A stretch of 6,660 nt of DNA, taken from JALOAP01 sp964632355. GTDB taxonomy: Bacteria; Chloroflexota; Dehalococcoidia; Tepidiformales; Tepidiformaceae. Positions 1 through 4,559 of the stretch are shown here, in pieces (the first letter of the stretch is position 1; each line of letters begins with the position of its first letter). Location of the stretch: positions 1 to 6,660 of the forward strand of contig CAZWBW010000124.1 of assembly GCA_964632355.1 (NCBI GenBank). Reading direction: 5' to 3'. The position numbers and the translations under genes were made by a program. The notes under the pieces were generated by a model that saw only the letters and a list, made by a program, of their open reading frames with translations, was not told where the DNA came from and did no database searches.

Positions 1-70
1 CTCAGTGCTCAGTGCTCAGGGCTCAGGGCTCAGGGCTCAGTGCTCAGGGCTCAGGGCTGAGGGCTGGGTC
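1..70. repeat. Tandem array of degenerate 7-bp units (CTCAGKG)
   Basis: About ten head-to-tail heptamers run from the first base. Eight units read CTCAGTG or CTCAGGG, in the order T,T,G,G,G,T,G,G at the sixth base; two decayed units follow (CTGAGGG, CTGGGTC). The array is cut by the window edge, so its full copy number is unknown. It lies beyond the hairpin that ends the minus-strand block and contains no supported gene. The period is 7, so an open frame through it would give a seven-residue repeat, but no start or ribosome-binding site supports translation. Function is unknown; it may be a slippage-prone intergenic repeat. Confidence 0.9.
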
Positions 71-96
71 CTAAAGAGAGCGGAATGCCTGGTGAA

Positions 97-126
97 CGAA
101 AGGGGCGCTGGTGAGCGCCCCTTTCG
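97..126 (-). terminator. Perfect 13-bp stem-loop ending the DinB-family gene
   Basis: The arm CGAAAGGGGCGCT (97-109) pairs without mismatch with AGCGCCCCTTTCG (114-126) across a GGTG loop. It lies 11 bases after the minus-strand stop codon of the DinB-family gene. The run of T is short (CCCCTTTCGTTC on the minus strand) and partly inside the stem, so it is a strong hairpin with a weak U-tract. It probably ends the transcript that starts at the TetR-family gene. Confidence 0.75.
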
Positions 127-137
127 CGTATTGGCGG

Positions 138-656
138 CTAGATCGAGAACTGCAGGCCGAGCTGGCCCTTGATGGCGTTGATTTCGCCGAGGTGCATGAA
201 GCCGTGGGTCATGATGACCTGGCGGAAGACGCGCCACTTCGGCATCTCGCCGAGGGGCTTGATCATCTGCACTTCTTCGAGCACCTCGAGCGGGACGTCC
301 TTCACGTAGTCGAGGGTCGCCTTCGCGACCGCGTCGCCGTACTCGCGGAGTGTGGCGATGTCGTTGATGCGGATGGCGCGAGCGTCTTCGAGGCCCATGC
401 CGGTGCCCTGGTCGACGGGCGGAAGCTGCATCCGGTCGGCGTAGCCCTGTTCGAGCCAGATGGGCTTCTGGCGCTGCATCACGAAGTGGGTGATGTTGTC
501 GGCGGTCCGGTAGACGTGCCAGGCGTTGAAGCCGGCGCTGACGGTCTTGCCCTCGGGCAGCCAGTTGAGCTGCTCGGTGGTCATCGGGGCAAGGGCCTCG
601 TCGGTCCAGTCGAACATCTGCGTAATGCCATCGACGAGCAGGTCACGAATGTCCAA
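138..656 (-). CDS. DinB-superfamily protein (putative metal-dependent, four-helix bundle)
   Basis: The 172-residue protein has the length and pattern of the DinB/YfiT-like superfamily, four-helix-bundle proteins that usually hold a divalent metal with three histidines. Candidate ligands are His47 (in NAWHVYR, with His57 nearby), His151 and His155, the last two in the typical closing motif THGFMHLGEINAIKGQLG. The family includes thiol transferases (bacillithiol or mycothiol S-transferases) and many proteins of unknown reaction; the sequence does not say which applies. Translation probably starts at TTG (654-656), because AAGGGAG sits 8 bases upstream on the minus strand and no better start is seen. 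The gene begins 72 bases after the ABC ATPase on the same strand with no clear promoter between, so it may be the last gene of the exporter operon, ended by the hairpin at 97-126. A link to detoxification is inference from position. The family call is firm; the function is open. Confidence 0.86.
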   Translation of the reverse strand: MDIRDLLVDGITQMFDWTDEALAPMTTEQLNWLPEGKTVSAGFNAWHVYRTADNITHFVMQRQKPIWLEQGYADRMQLPPVDQGTGMGLEDARAIRINDIATLREYGDAVAKATLDYVKDVPLEVLEEVQMIKPLGEMPKWRVFRQVIMTHGFMHLGEINAIKGQLGLQFSI

Positions 657-728
657 GGCGTTTGCTCCCTTGCGGCGCTCGGCCGCGAGATAGTTTTGGG
701 TGCCGCAAGCCTACCGGAGGAGCACGCC

Positions 729-1424
729 CTATGCACGCCCAACGGTAGACGTCGTCTCGGAGAGTTCGCCGTCGTGCATCGCGAAGACGCGGTCGGCTAG
801 TGCGGCCATGGCCGGGTCGTGGGTGACCATGATGCCGAGCTTCCCCCGCCCCTTCACCTCCTGCACCAGCGATTCGACCACCTGCTTGCCGCGCTCGGAG
901 TCGAGGCTGGCGGTGGGCTCGTCGACAAGCACAAGGTCGGGGTCGTTCATAAGGGCGCGAGCGATGGCCACGCGCTGACGCTCGCCACCGCTGAGTTCGG
1001 AAGCGAGCGCATTCGCCCGCCGTTCGAGGCCGAGCTCGGCGAGGAGCATGTCAGCCCGCTTCCGAGCATTCCCCACGCCCTTGGCGCCGATCGCTTTGAT
1101 GACGAGCAGGTTTTCGCGGGCGGTGAGATAGGGGAGCAGGTTGTTGGCCTGGAAGACGTAGCCAACACGCTCGCGGCGATAGCTTGCCCGTTCGCCGTCG
1201 GAGAAGGACGCGATGTCGCGGCCATCCACTTCGATGCGGCCTTCGGTCGGGCTGAGGAGCCCACCGATCATGGCGAGCAGCGTGGTCTTGCCGGAGCCGC
1301 TGGGGCCGACGAGGGCGACGAATTCGTTCTCGTGCACTTCGAACGAGACGTTGCGGACAGCCCGAACGGCGGATTCGCCGCTGCCATAGGTCTTCGAGAG
1401 GTTGGTGACGCGAAGCTTGGCCAA
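729..1424 (-). CDS. ABC transporter ATP-binding protein (LolD/MacB/HrtA type)
   Basis: This 231-residue nucleotide-binding subunit powers the adjacent permease at the cytoplasmic face of the membrane. All the ATPase motifs are present: Walker A GPSGSGKTT (40-48), Q-loop Gln92, signature LSGGERQR (144-151), Walker B LVLVDE (164-169), D-loop SLD (173-175) and H-loop His202. Length and sequence match the LolD/MacB/FtsE/DevA/HrtA group, which pairs with FtsX-fold permeases rather than classical importers. I chose TTG (1422-1424) because GAGG lies 6 bases upstream and the protein then begins MAKLRVTNLSKTYG, as expected for the family. An in-frame GTG at 1434-1436 overlaps the permease stop codon as GTGA and would add four residues; it lacks a clear ribosome-binding site but would allow direct coupling. 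A much longer frame reaching back to 1610 overlaps the permease gene and has arginine/histidine-rich, non-family sequence, so it is not the start. The substrate cannot be read from this subunit. Confidence 0.93.
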   Translation of the reverse strand: MAKLRVTNLSKTYGSGESAVRAVRNVSFEVHENEFVALVGPSGSGKTTLLAMIGGLLSPTEGRIEVDGRDIASFSDGERASYRRERVGYVFQANNLLPYLTARENLLVIKAIGAKGVGNARKRADMLLAELGLERRANALASELSGGERQRVAIARALMNDPDLVLVDEPTASLDSERGKQVVESLVQEVKGRGKLGIMVTHDPAMAALADRVFAMHDGELSETTSTVGRA

Positions 1425-1432
1425 AGTGGACC

Positions 1433-2533
1433 TCACTGCTGCTGCCCGAGGGCAATTATCGGGTCGGTCTTGAGCACCTGGCGGCCGGAGAAGAGCGCGC
1501 CGATGATAGCGGTGACGATGAGCCCTGCCGCTGTGGTGACGTACGTGCCGGTAGTGAACGCGATAGGCAGGGAATCGGGGAGTTGCTCCAGCGCCCGTTC
1601 GGTAAGCCATGCAGCCGGGATGGCCACAGCAAGGCCAGCGATGGCGAGCGCGAGCACCTGGATCACGATCTGGCGGAACACGAACGCGTTGCTCGCGCCG
1701 ATGGCTTTCAGGACGCCGATCTGCGGCACCTTCTGCAGCGTCAGCACGTAGAAGAAGACGCCGATCACCAGTGCGCCGATGATGAACGCGGCGGCGCGGA
1801 GCGACTGGATGGTGGAATCCTGGCCGGCCACCCCTTCGATGTTCGCGAAGGCGGTGTCCTTGTTCACGATTTCGAACCCGGGGCCGCGGGTGCCCGGGAG
1901 CCCATCACCCTTCAGCAGCACGACGCTCGCAGCCGGGGGCTGGTCCACGTCGCCGTAGCGGAGTTCCTGCCAGCTCGAGCGGAGCAGGTACACGGTGGGC
2001 TGGAAGAAGAACGCGCCCTGGTCGATTTCGCCGACGATTTCGAATTCGCGCTGCGCGAGGCGAACCGAAACCTGCACGGTATCGCCGACCGACAGGCCGG
2101 ACGCTTCGAGGAAGCGCTTGTCGGCGAGCACCGCGTTCGTGTCGTCGGGAGTGAGCGCGCGGCCCGAGGTGACGTCCGGTTCGCCGATCGTGCCGGGGTC
2201 GTACCCGAGGAACGCGGCGGAGTCGACGTCGCCGTCGGCGTCGATGTAGTTGACGGCGATATAGCCCAGCGACGCGGCCTCCTCGACTTCGGGAAGCGCG
2301 CTGATGGCATCGACGGTATCTTCGCCGAGTTCGGAGCGAATAACGCTCAATCCCGCGATATCAGAATAGGCGATGGCATCGGCGTCCCATTTGCGGAGGG
2401 CGCTGCCGGCCAGTTCGTGCAGGCCAAGGCCGAGGCCCGTGACCATGAGGATGAGGTAGGAGATGAGCGTGACGATGAGGGCGATAAGCGCGAACTGTAG
2501 CTTTCGCCGCCGCATCTCAAGTAGACCGATCAC
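1433..2533 (-). CDS. ABC transporter permease, FtsX/MacB fold, HrtB/DevC-like
   Basis: The 366-residue membrane subunit has the four-helix topology of type VII (mechanotransmission) ABC exporters. One N-terminal helix (about 13-36) is followed by an extracytoplasmic domain of some 200 residues (about 40-245), and then three helices (about 247-266, 286-310, 329-350). The coupling segment VPQIGVLKAIGAS (269-281) is the hallmark of the FtsX domain. The N-terminus resembles HrtB, and the whole fits HrtB/DevC better than full-length MacB because the protein is short and has no fused ATPase. These proteins usually extrude hydrophobic molecules, haem, lipoproteins or peptides across or from the membrane. 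Translation starts at GTG (2531-2533), overlapping the TGA of the TetR gene, with an excellent AAGGAGG ribosome-binding site (2544-2550) inside the end of the regulator gene. The ATPase gene follows directly. The family is secure; the haem-efflux idea rests only on similarity and gene order. Confidence 0.9.
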   Translation of the reverse strand: MIGLLEMRRRKLQFALIALIVTLISYLILMVTGLGLGLHELAGSALRKWDADAIAYSDIAGLSVIRSELGEDTVDAISALPEVEEAASLGYIAVNYIDADGDVDSAAFLGYDPGTIGEPDVTSGRALTPDDTNAVLADKRFLEASGLSVGDTVQVSVRLAQREFEIVGEIDQGAFFFQPTVYLLRSSWQELRYGDVDQPPAASVVLLKGDGLPGTRGPGFEIVNKDTAFANIEGVAGQDSTIQSLRAAAFIIGALVIGVFFYVLTLQKVPQIGVLKAIGASNAFVFRQIVIQVLALAIAGLAVAIPAAWLTERALEQLPDSLPIAFTTGTYVTTAAGLIVTAIIGALFSGRQVLKTDPIIALGQQQ

Positions 2534-3135
2534 TGTGCGGCATCCTCCTTGCTGCGCGGCACGAGGCCATCGAGCAGGATCGTGAGGTAGTCATCCAGCA
2601 TTGCATCCTCCGGTGCGGCGAACCGTCGCGGCATGATGTCTCGGAGCAGTCCGTCGGAGAAGAGGACGGCCATGAGCGCCACCGAAGCGGTGCGCGGATC
2701 GATATCGTGGCGGACGAGCCCGGCGTCCCGGGCGGCAGCAATGTACCGCTCGAACTCGTCGTAGAGTTCGTTGGCGACACGCATCAAGCGTTCGTCGAGG
2801 TCCGGGTCGCGGCCCCATTCGAACAGGCTCGTGCGATGGGCATCGCGAGACCGGGCGAACGCGATGAGCGTCTCGAGCATGCGGCGGCGAAGCTCGGCGC
2901 GAAGGTCAGCCGGGTGTGCCGGTAGCGCCCCCGGCCGCAGCGCATCGAGCGCACGCTCGGACTGGCGCTCGATGGCAGCGGTGAGCAGCGCTTCTTTCGA
3001 GGGGAAGTAGCGGAAAAGGGTCACCTCGTTCACGCCCGCCTCGGCCGCGATGCGGCGGGTGGTCGCTCCGCGCTGGCCTTCACGATGGAAGACGGTTGCT
3101 GCGGCATCGAGGATGCGGTCGCGGGTGGGTGTCAC
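2530..3135 (-). CDS. TetR/AcrR-family transcriptional regulator
   Basis: This is a ligand-responsive repressor of about 201 residues. The N-terminal helix-turn-helix is canonical: TRDRILDAAATVFHREG, then GATTRRIAAEAGVNEVTL and FRYFPSKEALL. The C-terminal two thirds are helical and variable, as expected for a ligand and dimer domain, and do not reveal the ligand. The gene overlaps the permease start (GTGA), so regulator and exporter are almost certainly made from one mRNA, and autorepression is likely through the 20-bp inverted repeat just upstream. The start is uncertain. I favour GTG at 3133-3135, giving VTPTRDR. A TTG at 3154-3156 would add seven residues but lies inside the inverted repeat and has no ribosome-binding site. 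A TACGCT element ends 7 bases before the GTG, which would fit a leaderless transcript. Family assignment is very secure. Confidence 0.93.
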   Translation of the reverse strand: MTPTRDRILDAAATVFHREGQRGATTRRIAAEAGVNEVTLFRYFPSKEALLTAAIERQSERALDALRPGALPAHPADLRAELRRRMLETLIAFARSRDAHRTSLFEWGRDPDLDERLMRVANELYDEFERYIAAARDAGLVRHDIDPRTASVALMAVLFSDGLLRDIMPRRFAAPEDAMLDDYLTILLDGLVPRSKEDAAQ

Positions 3136-3150
3136 GGAGTTCAGCGTATC

Positions 3151-3170
3151 AGGCAAGTGCTTACTTGCCT
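3151..3170. promoter_or_regulatory. Candidate TetR operator: inverted repeat AGGCAAGT-N4-ACTTGCCT
   Basis: Two perfect 8-bp arms (3151-3158 and 3163-3170) flank the spacer GCTT, giving a 20-bp site of the size TetR-family dimers usually bind. It lies immediately upstream of the favoured GTG start of the TetR gene and overlaps its probable promoter (a TACGCT -10-like element at 3143-3148, minus strand). It also lies 55 bases upstream of the divergent rnhB start, so it could affect both directions. The palindrome is seen directly; binding by this regulator is inferred from position and symmetry. Confidence 0.75.
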
Positions 3171-3225
3171 AACGACTCACCCCTCCAACGCTGCCCCAAA
3201 GGAATGTCCGAAGTAGGATCCGGGC

Positions 3226-3864
3226 ATGGCCACTCCGACGGCGCCCACTCCATCGCTCAAACTCGAACGCGAGGCCTGGAAAACCGGTGCGTTCTGGGTC
3301 GCGGGCGTCGACGAGGTGGGCGTGGGGCCGCTCGCGGGGCCGGTAACAGCGGCCTGCGTGGCCCTGCCACCGCGGCGGCGATTCAAGTGGTACAAGGCGG
3401 TCCGGGACTCGAAGGTGCTCTCGGAGGCGACCCGCCGCGAGCTCGCCGAGGAGATCCGCGCGAGCGTTCCGTACGCCATCGGATGGGCCTCGCACGAGGA
3501 GATCGACAGCATCAACATCTACCGGGCGCGGAAGCTCGCAATGGTTCGCGCATTTGACCAGCTCGAAGTGCAGCCGGACGCGATCATTTCCGATGCGCTG
3601 CCCCTGCCGCTGCGAAATGTGCGGCCGGTCATCGACGGCGATGCGCTGTCGGTTGCGGTGGCCGCGGCGTCGATCCTGGCGAAGGTCGAACGGGACGCGT
3701 TGATGGAAGAGATGTGCGAGCGGTACCCGGGTTACGGGTTCTGCCACAACAAGGGCTACCCGACGCCAGAGCACAAGCGGCTCCTGATAAAGCGGGGGCC
3801 GTGTCCCATCCACCGGCGCAGCTTCGCCCCGGTCGCGCAACTGGCACTGGCGTTGCCCGAATGA
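3226..3864 (+). CDS. rnhB: Ribonuclease HII
   Basis: This 212-residue enzyme cuts RNA in RNA-DNA hybrids and starts removal of single ribonucleotides left in DNA. The family's four carboxylates are present: Asp29 and Glu30 (in AGVDEVGVGPLAGPV), Asp123 (IISDALPL) and Asp139 (DGDALSV). These align with Asp16, Glu17, Asp108 and Asp126 of the E. coli enzyme. Other family blocks are clear: RDSKVLSE (60-67), AAASILAKVERD (146-157), NKGYPTPEH (175-183) and HRRSFAPV (196-203). Two positions are odd: the GRG motif reads GVG (32-34), and the usual DSKK/DSKQ reads DSKV (61-64). The ATG at 3226 has AGGA 7 bases upstream; TAGGAT at 3214-3219 also looks like a -10 element six bases before the ATG. The stop overlaps the next start as ATGA, so the two genes are co-translated. 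Length is normal and the frame is intact. Confidence 0.94.
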   Translation: MATPTAPTPSLKLEREAWKTGAFWVAGVDEVGVGPLAGPVTAACVALPPRRRFKWYKAVRDSKVLSEATRRELAEEIRASVPYAIGWASHEEIDSINIYRARKLAMVRAFDQLEVQPDAIISDALPLPLRNVRPVIDGDALSVAVAAASILAKVERDALMEEMCERYPGYGFCHNKGYPTPEHKRLLIKRGPCPIHRRSFAPVAQLALALPE

Positions 3865-4226
3865 CTGCACGGCAGCGGTTGGGCGAGTTCGGCGAGCGGC
3901 TGGCGGTCCACCGGCTGGAGGCATCGGGGTTGCGAATCCTGGCGCGGAACGTCCGCGTGCCGTCGGGCGAAATCGACATCCTCGCGGAGGACGGCGACGA
4001 CCTTGTGTTCGTCGAAGTGCGCACGCGGCGAAGCGTCCCGGGCGTCGCGGCCGAATCGCTAACCCCGGCAAAGCTGCGGCGCATGTGGCAGTGCGCGATG
4101 GACTACTGCGACCGCGAGGGCGCCGACCCCGAACGGGTCCGCATTGACGTTGTCAGCGTCGACATCGGCCGGCGCGGCCGGGTGGAGGTGGTGGAGCACT
4201 TCCGGGGGATCGAGATACCGGATTAG
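3861..4226 (+). CDS. YraN/UPF0102 family endonuclease-fold protein
   Basis: The 121-residue protein matches the widespread UPF0102 (YraN) family, whose members have a Holliday-junction-resolvase-like nuclease fold and no settled cellular role. The N-terminal GEFGERLAVHRLEASG leads into GEIDILAED (36-44) and FVEVRTRRS (50-58). The likely metal-binding residues are Glu37, Asp39 and Glu52, with Arg54 where many members have Lys in the E-x-K position. The usual C-terminal block RVRIDVVSVDI is also present. Translation starts at ATG 3861, overlapping the rnhB stop as ATGA, which fits the family's usual 115-125 residues. An rnhB-yraN pairing is common in bacteria and suggests a shared DNA-maintenance role, but that is inference. 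No terminator is seen in the 44 bases before the convergent tRNA-Leu. Confidence 0.93.
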   Translation: MTARQRLGEFGERLAVHRLEASGLRILARNVRVPSGEIDILAEDGDDLVFVEVRTRRSVPGVAAESLTPAKLRRMWQCAMDYCDREGADPERVRIDVVSVDIGRRGRVEVVEHFRGIEIPD

Positions 4227-4270
4227 GGAGTGCTCGGCGCTCGGTACGGACGGGACTGGAAGCTGCTGAA

Positions 4271-4356
4271 TGGTGCCGAAGGTGGGATTCGAACCCACAT
4301 GGGCTTGCGCCCGGCGGTTTTTGAGACCGCTGCGTCTGCCATTCCGCCACTTCGGC
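4271..4356 (-). tRNA. tRNA-Leu (anticodon CAA)
   Basis: The minus strand folds into a complete class II tRNA of 86 bases including encoded CCA (4271-4273). Acceptor GCCGAAG pairs with CTTCGGC, followed by discriminator A. The anticodon stem GCGGT/ACCGC holds loop CTCAAAA, so the anticodon is CAA (4323-4321), reading UUG. The long variable arm GGGC-GCAA-GCCC is the class II hallmark, and the T arm GTGGG-TTCGAAT-CCCAC is standard. It is convergent with the YraN-family gene. A TATGAT -10 element lies upstream at 4367-4372. No T-rich terminator is visible on its 3' side. Confidence 0.97.
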
Positions 4357-4366
4357 ACGCGCTGAC

Positions 4367-4372
4367 ATCATA
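4367..4372 (-). promoter_or_regulatory. -10 element (TATGAT) of tRNA-Leu
   Basis: On the minus strand TATGAT matches the sigma-70-type -10 consensus at five of six bases and ends 10 bases before the tRNA 5' end. A -35 hexamer at normal spacing (around 4390-4395, TGCCCC) is poor, so the promoter call rests on the -10 element and its position. Confidence 0.5.
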
Positions 4373-4398
4373 CGGGCGCGGGCGCGCTCGGGGCAGTG

Positions 4399-4424
4399 AA
4401 AAAGCCCGCCACAAGCGGGCGGGC
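4399..4424 (-). terminator. Rho-independent terminator after tRNA-Gly
   Basis: On the minus strand GCCCGCC (4424-4418) pairs with GGCGGGC (4410-4404) across a 7-base loop, followed directly by TTTTT (4403-4399). A second register with a 6-bp stem is also possible because the GC-rich arm is internally repeated. It sits 14 bases past the CCA end of tRNA-Gly and lies upstream of the tRNA-Leu promoter, so it separates the two tRNA transcripts. Confidence 0.85.
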
Positions 4425-4438
4425 CTCCAATGCTTAGA

Positions 4439-4507
4439 TGGAGCGGAAGACGAGGGTCGAACTCGNNNNNNNNNNAAGGAGGCGCTCTACCACTGAGCTA
4501 CTTCCGC
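4439..4507 (-). tRNA. tRNA-Gly, anticodon region replaced by a 10-N gap
   Basis: The minus strand gives acceptor GCGGAAG (4507-4501) pairing with CTTCCGC, discriminator T and encoded CCA (4441-4439). The D arm is GCTC-AGTGGTA-GAGC. The 5' half of the anticodon arm is CCTCC followed by TT, then the N run begins exactly at anticodon position 34. The T arm resumes as CGAG-TTCGACC-CTCG. Discriminator U and overall similarity to bacterial tRNA-Gly(GCC) support glycine, but the anticodon itself is not readable. The visible length is 69 bases against about 74-76 expected, so the Ns stand for roughly 15-16 missing bases rather than ten. Promoter and terminator flank it properly, so the gene is probably functional and only the assembly is broken. 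Confidence 0.85.
4466..4475. other. Assembly gap (10 N) inside tRNA-Gly
   Basis: Ten undetermined bases interrupt the tRNA just after position 33. The flanks AAGGAGG and CGAG are the parts of the anticodon stem and T stem that would border the missing anticodon, stem 3' half and variable loop. Ten is probably a placeholder length. Confidence 0.95.
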
Positions 4508-4518
4508 TTGCGCCTTTA

Positions 4519-4546
4519 AGTATAGCAGGCAGAGACGTTGCGCCAA
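4519..4546 (-). promoter_or_regulatory. Promoter of tRNA-Gly (TTGGCG-N16-TATACT)
   Basis: On the minus strand a -35-like TTGGCG (4546-4541) and a -10 TATACT (4524-4519) are separated by 16 bases, and the -10 ends 11 bases before the tRNA 5' end. The -10 matches consensus at five of six positions. The -35 overlaps a small hairpin (AGCCG/CGGCT, 4546-4560) that begins at the stop codon of the upstream peptidase gene. Confidence 0.7.
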
Positions 4547-4559
4547 GCCGTTTCTCGGC

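Noticed and set aside
1..70. CRISPR array
   Set aside because: The units are contiguous 7-mers without spacers, and no cas-like gene is present.
672..686. Small hairpin GCGGC-GCTCG-GCCGC upstream of the DinB-family gene
   Set aside because: The stem is 5 bp with no U-tract; it is too weak to call a terminator or attenuator.
1425..1610. N-terminal extension of the ATPase by up to 62 residues
   Set aside because: It lies in the permease coding sequence, reads as Arg/His-rich non-family protein, and a TTG with a good ribosome-binding site gives the normal ATPase length.
111..2500. Long open frames on the plus strand opposite the DinB, ATPase and permease genes
   Set aside because: They mirror strongly recognised minus-strand genes, have no ribosome-binding sites or known domains, and are rich in Ala, Arg, Gly and Val as expected for antisense frames in high-GC DNA.
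3169..4071. Minus-strand frame of about 300 codons opposite rnhB and the YraN-family gene
   Set aside because: The sense genes are clear family members joined by an ATGA overlap; the antisense product is Arg/Pro-rich with no recognisable domain.
4227..4248. Possible decayed copy of the heptamer repeat (GTGCTCG, GCGCTCG)
   Set aside because: There are only about two imperfect units, well within chance in GC-rich intergenic DNA.
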